NCBI GenBank assembly: GCA_902791785.1
Contig: CADAXH010000091.1
Span: forward strand, 1-8,769
Reading direction: 5' to 3'
Length of the DNA stretch: 8,769 nucleotides
Origin: an uncultured Ruminococcus sp.
GTDB taxonomy: Bacteria; Bacillota; Clostridia; Oscillospirales; CAG-272
Positions within the stretch are counted from its first letter, which is position 1. Each line of letters begins with the position of its first letter. Below, one piece after another: positions 1-6,395 of the stretch. A model generated the notes under the pieces. It ran no database searches. It worked only from the letters and a program-made list of their open reading frames with translations, and was not told where the DNA came from. The position numbers were made by a program, and so were the translations under genes.

Positions 1-2
1 TC

Positions 3-110
3 CTCCTACTAGATGTCGTAGGAAGCATCTATTATTTTTCACATATAGACAGAAACAATAACAAATTCAGTTCATTTATACATGATGACAACGAAAATTG
101 GGTCAATTGA
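3..110 (+). CDS. Possible C-terminal tail of a plus-strand gene (partial)
   Basis: One plus-strand frame is open from the window edge for 35 codons and stops at TGA 108-110. The residues end in ...DDNENWVN and include a hydrophobic start (LLLDVVGSIYYF) followed by an Asn/Asp/Ser-rich tail. It would converge on the toxin-antitoxin module, and an inverted repeat 11 nt after the stop could end both transcripts, which is the main support for it being real. No family can be recognised from so short a piece. An open frame of this length can occur by chance in AT-rich DNA, and one minus-strand frame is also open for a similar stretch here, so the call is weak. Confidence 0.35.
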   Translation, partial: LLLDVVGSIYYFSHIDRNNNKFSSFIHDDNENWVN

Positions 111-121
111 ACATAATTGAA

Positions 122-153
122 GGCTGTTAAGAATTTTTAGTTTCTTAACAGCC
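122..153. terminator. 12-bp perfect inverted repeat, probable intergenic (bidirectional) terminator
   Basis: The arms GGCTGTTAAGAA (122-133) and TTCTTAACAGCC (142-153) pair perfectly around an 8-nt loop. The repeat sits between the possible plus-strand gene end (110) and the toxin terminator (185-220). Neither flank has a long T run, so termination efficiency is uncertain. It may instead be a transcript-end-stabilising hairpin or a simple intergenic palindrome. Confidence 0.5.
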
Positions 154-184
154 CCTATTAAATCGTTGTAAAATAAATTGCCCG

Positions 185-220
185 AAAAAAACTCAATAGC
201 TGAGTAGTTCACTCTATTGA
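185..220 (-). terminator. Intrinsic terminator of the toxin-antitoxin operon, overlapping the toxin 3' end
   Basis: On the minus strand TCAATAG (214-220) pairs with CTATTGA (193-199), a further TGA/TCA pairing sits inside, and seven Ts follow one base later (185-191). The promoter-proximal arm is made from the last codons of the toxin (Ser-Ile-Glu), and the toxin stop codon (209-211) lies inside the hairpin. The stem is AT-rich but the T run is uninterrupted. Confidence 0.7.
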
Positions 221-625
221 TTTCAAAATGATATCGATTATTTGTCTGGGCGTGACGATGAACGGCTTCTCTGGGAAGTGTTTGATATTGCCTGTCACAA
301 GATAGGCATCTTCTTCCTTGCGTTCCTCCATCACGACTTCGTAGAACACAAGATCTTTCGGATCAGGAAGATCGATATCTATGTGTACAACATCGACATA
401 GATTCCGTGGAAGTCAATCTCGTTCAAAATATCTTCGACGATTTGCTTGGAAAAATCAAACTTCGGGCGTAGCAAAACGTCACGGTATTCTTTGATAATC
501 TTCTTGTTAAGAACGGGCACGATCACCCCATCCAAAACCAATTCCACCACCTGTCCAGGAACTGACTCCGGTTTCATTGCAGCGGAAACGAGAACATTCG
601 TATCAATTACAGCGTAAAACTTCAT
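209..625 (-). CDS. PIN-domain toxin of a type II toxin-antitoxin system
   Basis: This 138-residue protein is a single PIN domain of the kind annotated as 'putative toxin-antitoxin system toxin component, PIN family' (COG1569-like). PIN toxins are Mg2+-dependent ribonucleases acting in the cytoplasm; the RNA target of this one is unknown. The expected acidic residues are visible: D8 in the first strand (VIDTNVLVSA), E46 in KEYRDVL, D88/D91 in LPDPKDLVF, and D106 in EEDAYLVTGN, which also has the family's VTGN/HFP segment (residues 110-118). Length is normal for the family. The start ATG overlaps the antitoxin stop (ATGA, 622-625), so the two are translationally coupled and transcribed from the promoter upstream of the antitoxin. 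The catalytic residues look intact, so the toxin should be active unless neutralised. The PIN domain call is firm; the toxin role is inferred from family and context. Confidence 0.88.
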   Translation of the reverse strand: MKFYAVIDTNVLVSAAMKPESVPGQVVELVLDGVIVPVLNKKIIKEYRDVLLRPKFDFSKQIVEDILNEIDFHGIYVDVVHIDIDLPDPKDLVFYEVVMEERKEEDAYLVTGNIKHFPEKPFIVTPRQIIDIILKSIE

Positions 626-921
626 ACTGTCCCCAAGCTGTCCTTGCGAGTTTCCGCGATTTCAGCATTTATCTCTTCAAGTGTCATTTCGGAATTACCT
701 TTTTCGGCGGAAATCCTACCCATTTGCCTCAATGCAAGAATGCCTTTATTTTTAGGCAGGTCATTCACCTTCATACTGAAGGGGACACCGTTCTCCGAAA
801 TAAGGCGCGATATACACATGCGCATATAGGTTTGCAAATCAATACCAATCTGCTCACAGATTTGTATTGCCTTAATCCTCGATGTTTCGTCAGTACGAAA
901 CTGAACCAATGTGTTTGCCAT
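622..921 (-). CDS. RelB/DinJ-family antitoxin (ribbon-helix-helix)
   Basis: A 99-residue antitoxin. The N-terminus (ANTLVQFRTDETSRIKAIQI, residues 2-21) has the short beta strand followed by helix typical of RelB/DinJ ribbon-helix-helix DNA-binding domains. The family's G(I/L)...Y.RM.IS.L(I)..NGVPF pattern follows at residues 26-48. The acidic C-terminal part (about 65-95, MTLEEINAEIAETRK) is the likely toxin-wrapping region. An in-frame ATG at 1026 would add 35 residues, but it lies upstream of the promoter and operator. The ATG at 921 has an AGGAG site (932-936) and a short leader, so 921 is chosen. As a dimer the protein should repress its own promoter through the palindrome at 968-993. 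RelB/DinJ antitoxins are best known with RelE/YafQ toxins, whereas here the partner is a PIN nuclease. Confidence 0.88.
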   Translation of the reverse strand: MANTLVQFRTDETSRIKAIQICEQIGIDLQTYMRMCISRLISENGVPFSMKVNDLPKNKGILALRQMGRISAEKGNSEMTLEEINAEIAETRKDSLGTV

Positions 922-952
922 AATCTCACGTCTCCTATCTGATTTCGGTATT

Positions 953-981
953 ATTATACCAAATATCGTCATCAAATGCAA
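953..981 (-). promoter_or_regulatory. Promoter of the toxin-antitoxin operon
   Basis: On the minus strand a perfect -10 box TATAAT (953-958) is preceded by a 17-bp spacer and a -35-like TTGCAT (976-981). An A7 tract further upstream (995-1001) sits where an UP element would lie. Transcription would start near 946, leaving a leader of about 25 nt to the antitoxin ATG at 921. This supports the shorter antitoxin start. Confidence 0.7.
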
Positions 982-993
982 GCGTTTGATGAC
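968..993. promoter_or_regulatory. Palindromic operator overlapping the toxin-antitoxin promoter
   Basis: The 9-bp arms GTCATCAAA (968-976) and TTTGATGAC (985-993) are perfect inverted copies separated by 8 bp, and one further G:C pair forms inside. The -35 hexamer is in the centre of the palindrome and one arm lies in the spacer, so a bound antitoxin dimer would block RNA polymerase. This is the usual layout for autorepressed RelB-type operons. On the plus strand the same palindrome is followed by T7 (995-1001), so it could also act as a weak terminator for antisense transcription. Confidence 0.65.
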
Positions 994-1045
994 ATTTTTT
1001 TGCAGAAAGTGACTGGTATCATACAAAACACTTTCATTTCATCAC

Positions 1046-1079
1046 AAAAAAACAGGCGGGGATTGTATTCCTCACCTGT
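1046..1079 (-). terminator. Intrinsic terminator at the end of the six-gene operon
   Basis: On the minus strand ACAGGTGAGGA (1069-1079) pairs with TCCCCGCCTGT (1052-1062) around a 6-nt loop, with one G:T pair and one mismatch. It runs into TTTTTTT (1046-1052). It starts 8 nt after the TAG stop of the metallopeptidase and separates that operon from the toxin-antitoxin promoter. Confidence 0.88.
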
Positions 1080-1086
1080 AATTTTT

Positions 1087-2523
1087 CTATTGTCTCTTGA
1101 TCCTTATTCTCATGGATTCTCCCGGTTCGTCAAGCACGTCGACTGTCAGTTTCCAGTCCCTGCTCACTCCTTCAGGGAAATTGTTCAGCGAATATGACTG
1201 GCTCGCCGCTCCGCAGTACCATGATGAGTCGAAATGGGAAGTCTTTTCATCAGAAGATTTGTAGAAGAACGGATCTTCACAGAATCCTTTCTGCTTGAAA
1301 CATGGTCCGTAATGGATGAAGTTTCCGTTTTCGTCATTTATTTCCTGGAACATATTCCTTACAAGAATGGCATTACCCAGGTCGTGTCTCTGACCGCCGG
1401 GTCTGTTGTGTGAAACACACTGCGCCTTTGTGAACCATTCTTCATTGATTTTCTCGTCTATATGCCAGAATATCACACCGCCCTTCGATTCGCCCTGTGT
1501 CAGGTTTCTCTCGAATCCTTCTTTCATTCGGATTTCAGCAAGGAAATATTCCTGCGGGTTCGGGGTCGGAATCTTGAGGACGCTGTACTTTTTTGACAGT
1601 GTGGAATGGAGTGTGTATTCACCGTCTTCTTCTGCTGTCACCTGTTCAGCCCATCCGAGATAGACTCTCTGATACGGATCGATGTAAGCGGGAGTTGTTC
1701 CCTGTCCGAGATGGTTTCCTGAACTCATCAGTGAGAAGTTCAGAGGCATAGGCCATCCTTCAATCCAGTCGCCCGGTCCGGTGTACCTGCTGTACATGTC
1801 CTGGGCGCCTTCATTGTGGGCGAGTTCATGCGCCGGTGTTCCTATTGTTATAGGGCCGTTAGAGTTGTATTCTCCGACGTTTGACACCTTTACAATGTGG
1901 ACTCCTCCGCGCATTTCAATGTCATTGTACTGGCTTGTGCCGTGTACCATGAATCTGTGGCTCGGGATAGGTCCGTTTTCACATACGACTTTGGAAAATG
2001 ACTCGTCAGCTTTTGTTGTTGCTCTGTCGTATCCTGCATTGAATATGACGATTGCAACTTCGTCAGGGGTTATTTTCCCGTCGCCGTTCCGGTCATATTT
2101 TGCAAAATCTATATACGGGTCGCACGCAGCCACTATATCGTGAATGCATTTTTCAGCAGCTGTCTCGTTAGTGTAGTCTCCGAGATGCTTGAGTGCAGAC
2201 GGATGCGGAAGCGGCACCGTTATCGGGATAACTCCTTCAGGCTGACCTTCGTATATCGGATGGTCAATATGGAGCGGGTAAAAATAGAATTTGCCCATTG
2301 TCATTTCTTTGTAGAAATCCTGAAGCGAGTGGCCGTTTGGAGCAAAGAAAGTTTCGTAATAGTCTTCCGGTTTTGACAATGCCCACTGCTCCCCGTATAT
2401 GGGAGACTCCGGATCATACAGCAGTTCCGGATGTTCAGGGTCATAGTCGTTTATACCGTTGTTGTTCGGGTCAAAGCTTGCTATTATCAGCAGGAGAGGA
2501 GTAGGCTGGTTTGCGTTCAACAT
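1087..2523 (-). CDS. M6 family zinc metallopeptidase without a visible signal peptide
   Basis: A 478-residue protein with the M6 (immune inhibitor A-like) zinc-binding signature HELAHNEGAQD at residues 232-242, matching HExxHxxGxxD with H232, H236 and D242 as metal ligands and E233 as catalytic base. A Met-turn-like SLMSSG follows at 264-269, with PYQRVYLGW at 283-291, where the family usually has its conserved LGW. A calcium-loop-like segment DRNGDGKITPDE lies at 144-155, as in many M6 proteins. These enzymes are normally secreted and cleave proteins outside the cell. Here, however, the N-terminus (MLNANQPTPLLLIIASFDPN) lacks the charged start and long hydrophobic core of a signal peptide, and no obvious propeptide or C-terminal adhesion domain is present. 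The start is well supported by AGGAG (2530-2534) six nt upstream. The gene follows the 53-residue membrane protein by 12 nt and is the last of the operon. Active site intact; substrate and location unknown. Confidence 0.85.
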   Translation of the reverse strand: MLNANQPTPLLLIIASFDPNNNGINDYDPEHPELLYDPESPIYGEQWALSKPEDYYETFFAPNGHSLQDFYKEMTMGKFYFYPLHIDHPIYEGQPEGVIPITVPLPHPSALKHLGDYTNETAAEKCIHDIVAACDPYIDFAKYDRNGDGKITPDEVAIVIFNAGYDRATTKADESFSKVVCENGPIPSHRFMVHGTSQYNDIEMRGGVHIVKVSNVGEYNSNGPITIGTPAHELAHNEGAQDMYSRYTGPGDWIEGWPMPLNFSLMSSGNHLGQGTTPAYIDPYQRVYLGWAEQVTAEEDGEYTLHSTLSKKYSVLKIPTPNPQEYFLAEIRMKEGFERNLTQGESKGGVIFWHIDEKINEEWFTKAQCVSHNRPGGQRHDLGNAILVRNMFQEINDENGNFIHYGPCFKQKGFCEDPFFYKSSDEKTSHFDSSWYCGAASQSYSLNNFPEGVSRDWKLTVDVLDEPGESMRIRIKRQ

Positions 2524-2535
2524 AGACTGCTCCTA

Positions 2536-2697
2536 TCAGAGATCTATATCGTCAAAATCTTCGTTGCTGCTGTTTGACAGCAGTCCCTTCAAAGACTTTG
2601 AGAATATTTTGAGTGCGCAGAAAATGCCTGCCACAGATGCAACGAAACCTGCAATTGCGGTTATCCATATCCATTTCGGAGTCTTGTTCTTTTTCAT
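2536..2697 (-). CDS. Small single-pass membrane protein (53 residues)
   Basis: A short gene starts at ATG 2697 with an AAGGTG ribosome site about 7 nt upstream and ends at TGA 2536-2538, directly followed by an in-frame TAG. The protein begins MKKNKTPK, then has one hydrophobic segment at about residues 9-31 (WIWITAIAGFVASVAGIFCA core). A basic stretch (K30, K34, K37) follows, then an acidic tail ending EDFDDIDL. The positive-inside rule does not settle orientation because both flanks are basic. It fits neatly between the AMP-binding gene (22-nt gap) and the metallopeptidase (12-nt gap), in the same frame as the latter. No known family is recognised. It could be a membrane anchor or partner for the peptidase, but that is inference from position only. 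Confidence 0.72.
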   Translation of the reverse strand: MKKNKTPKWIWITAIAGFVASVAGIFCALKIFSKSLKGLLSNSSNEDFDDIDL

Positions 2698-2719
2698 GTT
2701 AAGCACCTTTCTGAAGATC

Positions 2720-4215
2720 TCACAGTTCTTCCTTGTTCTTTTCGGACATTCTCTTTATTTTCAGAGTTGTCGTCTTTTCAAAATCCGTTTTTCTTATGAT
2801 TATTCTCTTTATGTTTTTGTATGCCGGGAATTTGGAGTTCACTTCATCAACGAGTTTGTGAATCAGCTTCTCCGCTTTGTCTTCGTCGGATTCCGGTCCC
2901 TTTACTTTTGCCACGGCTTCCCTCAGTTCCGCTTTGTCCGGATAAATTGAGGCAGTGACGACAACATTGTCGTTCTCCTCGTTTCCGAATACAAAACATC
3001 CGGAGACGAGCGGGCTCTTCTGCAGATAGAATTCAAGTTCTTCCGGGAACACTTTCTTGCCGCTCGGCAGAACTATCATGCTCTTGACTCTTCCTACAAT
3101 CTTGTACGTACCCTGCTCAGTAAGTTTGGCAAGGTCGCCCGTGTGGAACCAGCCTTCGCTGTCAATCACGTCTGAAGTCGCAGAAGGATTCTTGTAGTAG
3201 CCGAGCATTACGTTCGGGCCTCTGACGAGAAGTTCGCCTACGCCTTCGCTGTTTTCGGATTCCAGCTTCATTTCGGTTTCCGGTATCGGAAAGCCCGTGT
3301 CGTTTGAGCTTGAGTAAACATCTGAAGAAACCATGCATACGGGTGACGTCTCTGTAAGTCCGTATCCCTGGTATACTCCGTATCCGAATCTTCTGTATCC
3401 TTCGAACACTTCGGGTTTTAGTGAAGCTGCTCCGCAGAGTATCCTGTTCAGATTGCCTCCGAAAGCCTCGTTGACGGAGTTGAATATTTTTCTTCTCGCC
3501 TTGCTGTAATGAAAGCGAGGAATCCCGCCATGCACTCGTATGTGTGATGGAGAGGCAGAACGGAAACGCATCTGTCTTCGGGATATATCATAATCGTGGT
3601 TTTCACATTGTACACGTTGGACATAATGTTGTTCTGTGAAAGCATTACGCCCTTGGATATTCCCGTTGTTCCCGAAGTGTAAATGAGAATTCCGAGCTCG
3701 TCGCTTTTGACTTTGTGGCTGTCATAGGACGAGTCTCCATTATCCCTTAGCTTTTTTCCCTGGCTGACGCACGAAGACACTTCGTCAAACCTTATATAGT
3801 GAATATCTTCTTTTCTTTGTGTCAGCTTTTCTTCTGTTTCTTTTCCGTATACTATGCATTTCGGTTCGGAGTCTTCAATCAGGTAATCTATCTGGTCTTC
3901 CGACAGATCCTTGTCCATCGGAACAATGATTCCGACTCCTGACGTGACCGTAAGGTAGGTCAGCGCCCACTCGTATGAGTTTTTTCCTATTACGACGACC
4001 TTTTCACCTTCAAGTCCGAGAGAGTTCAGATATGTCGCAAAACTCCTCACGTCATCTCCGAGCTGACTGTATTTTATTTCAGCAACTCCTTCTCCGTCGT
4101 GGAAAAGGAATGCCGTATTGTCTGAATACCTTGAACTGACGTCTTCCACCAGTTCCCTCATGTTGTAGTATCTTACCATGTCATAAAGACGGCCGTTTAC
4201 CACATTCTTTTTCAT
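2720..4215 (-). pseudogene. AMP-binding long-chain acyl-CoA synthetase-like gene with an out-of-frame internal deletion
   Basis: Two overlapping frames together encode one ANL-superfamily adenylate-forming enzyme, which would activate a fatty acid to acyl-AMP and then acyl-CoA. The first frame (from ATG 4215) has the P-loop YTSGTTGISKGV at residues 179-190 and the A4-type LPLHHTYE at 220-227, then loses homology after GFLAFITA and stops at 3448. The second frame, readable from about 3505 to 2720, resumes at ARRKIF and contains GYGLTETSP, GELLVRGPNVMLGYY, GWFHTGDL and a C-terminal TTTLKIKR with the A10 catalytic lysine. Relatives normally have roughly 70-90 residues between the GFL and RRKIF-like positions. 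Here they are nearly adjacent, so the defect is a deletion rather than a simple one-base slip. The missing part contributes to the acyl pocket, so activity is unlikely. The start follows Tex by 28 nt with only a weak AAAGG site. An assembly error is possible. Confidence 0.8.
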
Positions 4216-4243
4216 TATATTTTTTGCCTTTCGGATTTTCTTC

Positions 4244-6385
4244 TCAGATAATCATAGTGAGGCCTATTCTCTTTTTCTGGATGTCAACGCTGAGAACCTT
4301 GACTTCAACTATGTCTCCCACGCTCACTACGTCAAGCGGATGCTTTACGAACTTCTTGTTTGTGAGCTGGGATATATGTACGAGTCCGTCCTGGTGTACG
4401 CCGATGTCGACGAATGCACCGAAGTCGACCACGTTTCTGACTGTGCCCTTGAGCACCATTCCCTCTTTCAGGTCTTCCATCTGCATTACGTCGCTGCGCA
4501 GAATCGGAGCGGGAGCTTCGTCTCTCGGGTCTCTTCCTGCTGATGTGAGTTCGCCGAGTACGCTTCTTACAGTCACTTCGCCGACTCCTGTATCAGAAGC
4601 GGTCTTCTTTATGACCTTGTCGTCTGCCTTTATTCTGCCTTTTGCAATGTCTTCCTTTGTAAGGCCGAGGTTTTCGAGCAGTTTTTCAGCTATCTCGTAG
4701 CTCTCGGGGTGAACGCCTGTGTTGTCGAGCGCTTCGTCTCCGCCTGAGATGCGCATGAATCCTGCAGCCTGCTCAAATGCCTTTGCGCCGATCTTCGGAA
4801 CATTCAGGAGATCTCTGCGGTTGACGAATCTTCCGTTTGCTTCCCTGTACGCAACGATGTTAGCTGCGGTTGCCTTTGTTATTCCTGAAATGTACTGCAG
4901 AAGTGGTGCTGATGCGGTGTTCAGATCCACTCCGACTTCGTTCACGCAGTCTTCCACAACCGCGTCGAGCGACTCGCCCAGTTTCTTCTGGTCAACGTCG
5001 TGCTGATACTGACCAACTCCGATGGATTTCGGGTCAATCTTTACTAGCTCGGCCAGCGGGTCCTGGACTCTTCTTGCTATACTTGTGGCGCTTCTCTGTC
5101 CGACGTCGAAATTCGGGAATTCCTTGTCGGCGAGTTCGCTCGCTGAATATACGGAGGCGCCCGCCTCGTTCGTTATAACGTAGAACACCTTTTCAGGTAT
5201 CTCCTTGAGAACTTCAACAAGGAACTGTTCCGATTCCCTTGAAGCTGTTCCGTTTCCTACTGAAATGAGGGTTACGTTGTATTTCTTTACGAGGTATTTG
5301 ATCTTGTCTGAAGCTTCTTTCTGCTTGTATTCGTTTGTCGGGGCTGTCGGATAGATGACTGCTGTGTCGAGAACTTTTCCTGTCGGGTCGACTACTGCGA
5401 GTTTGCATCCTGTCCTGAACGCAGGGTCCCATCCGAGTACAACCGCATTTGCATAAGGCGGCTGCATGAGAAGCTGTCTGAGGTTCTTTCCGAACACGCT
5501 TACCGCTCCGTCCTCTGCCTTTTCAGTCAATGCGTTTCTCACTTCTCTCTCAATGCTCGGGGCAATGAGTCTGTCGTATGAGTCTTCGACTGTCGCCTTC
5601 ATTGTGTCGCGGGTGTTCTCGTTGCCTTCGTTGACGAGTCTGTTTGTTATCCATCTGATTATAACGTCAACGGGAGCCTCAATCTTGACGTCGAGGAATT
5701 TCTCGTTTTCGCCTCTGTTGATAGCCAGCACCTTGAATCCTTCGATCTTGGATACCTTTGCAGTGAATTCGTAATAGTTCTCGTAGACTGACTTGACTTC
5801 CTTGTCTTTTGCATTGGCAGTGATGAATCCGTCGGATTCCGTCACTCTTCTTATGTATTCCCTGATGTCCTTGTCGTCCGAGATTTTTTCAGCTATGATG
5901 TCGCATGCGCCCTGGATAGCCTCTTCGACGGTGTTGACACCCTTCTCTTCATTAAGATAGGGTTCTGCCTCTTCAGCGAGGGTCTTCTTTGTCTCCTGAG
6001 CGAATATGATGTCTGCAAGACCCTTGAGTCCCTTTGCTTCGGCAATCGTAGCCCTTGTGGTTCTCTTCGGTCTGTACGGACGGTAGATGTCGTCGAGAGC
6101 GACGGAAGTTTCAGCTGCTTCGATTGCTGCTTCGAGTTCTTCTGTCATCTTGCCCTGTTCGGTGATACTCTCGCGGATCTTCTGCTTCTTCTCCTCAAGG
6201 TTTCTGAGAGCCGTGAGTCTGGTTCCCAGTGTTCTGAGCTGGGTGTCGTCAAGCATGCCTGTTGCTTCTTTTCTGTACCTTGCAATGAAAGGAATTGTCG
6301 ATCCCTCGTCTATGAGTTTGACTGCAGCTTCAACCTGCCATTCCATTACGTTTATTTCTTCTGCTATTTTCTTGATGATATCCAT
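4244..6385 (-). CDS. tex: Tex, S1-domain RNA-binding transcription accessory protein
   Basis: A 713-residue, full-length Tex protein, a conserved cytoplasmic nucleic-acid-binding factor linked to transcription and RNA processes. Domains in order: helical Tex N-terminal region (about 1-190, with IPFIARYRKEATG at 31-43 and the LDDIYRPYRPKRTTRA signature at 97-112); a YqgF/RNase H-like domain (about 313-440, GWDPAFRTGCKLAVVD at 318-333); tandem helix-hairpin-helix motifs (about 490-560, including LLNVPKIGAKAFEQAAGF); and an S1 RNA-binding domain (about 640-711, GTVRNVVDFGAFVDIGVHQ). The frame is open to an ATG at 6436, but that would overlap the flavin reductase gene. The ATG at 6385 has AAGGGG about 6 nt upstream and matches the usual Tex N-terminus, so it is chosen. 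It sits 10 nt after the flavin reductase stop and 28 nt before the acyl-CoA synthetase-like gene. No defects seen. Confidence 0.97.
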   Translation of the reverse strand: MDIIKKIAEEINVMEWQVEAAVKLIDEGSTIPFIARYRKEATGMLDDTQLRTLGTRLTALRNLEEKKQKIRESITEQGKMTEELEAAIEAAETSVALDDIYRPYRPKRTTRATIAEAKGLKGLADIIFAQETKKTLAEEAEPYLNEEKGVNTVEEAIQGACDIIAEKISDDKDIREYIRRVTESDGFITANAKDKEVKSVYENYYEFTAKVSKIEGFKVLAINRGENEKFLDVKIEAPVDVIIRWITNRLVNEGNENTRDTMKATVEDSYDRLIAPSIEREVRNALTEKAEDGAVSVFGKNLRQLLMQPPYANAVVLGWDPAFRTGCKLAVVDPTGKVLDTAVIYPTAPTNEYKQKEASDKIKYLVKKYNVTLISVGNGTASRESEQFLVEVLKEIPEKVFYVITNEAGASVYSASELADKEFPNFDVGQRSATSIARRVQDPLAELVKIDPKSIGVGQYQHDVDQKKLGESLDAVVEDCVNEVGVDLNTASAPLLQYISGITKATAANIVAYREANGRFVNRRDLLNVPKIGAKAFEQAAGFMRISGGDEALDNTGVHPESYEIAEKLLENLGLTKEDIAKGRIKADDKVIKKTASDTGVGEVTVRSVLGELTSAGRDPRDEAPAPILRSDVMQMEDLKEGMVLKGTVRNVVDFGAFVDIGVHQDGLVHISQLTNKKFVKHPLDVVSVGDIVEVKVLSVDIQKKRIGLTMII

Positions 6386-6395
6386 GTTTTTCCCC

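Noticed and set aside
4..23. 6-bp inverted repeat TCCTAC/GTAGGA at the left edge
   Set aside because: Too short and too close to the window edge to interpret.
922..1026. A 35-residue N-terminal extension of the antitoxin from an ATG at 1026
   Set aside because: It would run through the promoter and operator; the ATG at 921 has the ribosome site and the normal RelB/DinJ N-terminus.
1005..1035. 7-bp inverted repeat GAAAGTG/CACTTTC upstream of the toxin-antitoxin promoter
   Set aside because: Short arms with a 17-nt spacing and no link to a promoter or T run; it may be chance.
1781..2143. Plus-strand open frame opposite the M6 peptidase
   Set aside because: Shadow of the peptidase gene, with no ribosome site or family pattern.
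3448..3571. Programmed frameshift joining the two acyl-CoA synthetase halves
   Set aside because: No clear slippery site with a downstream structure was seen, and a frameshift alone would not restore the apparently missing 70-90 residues.
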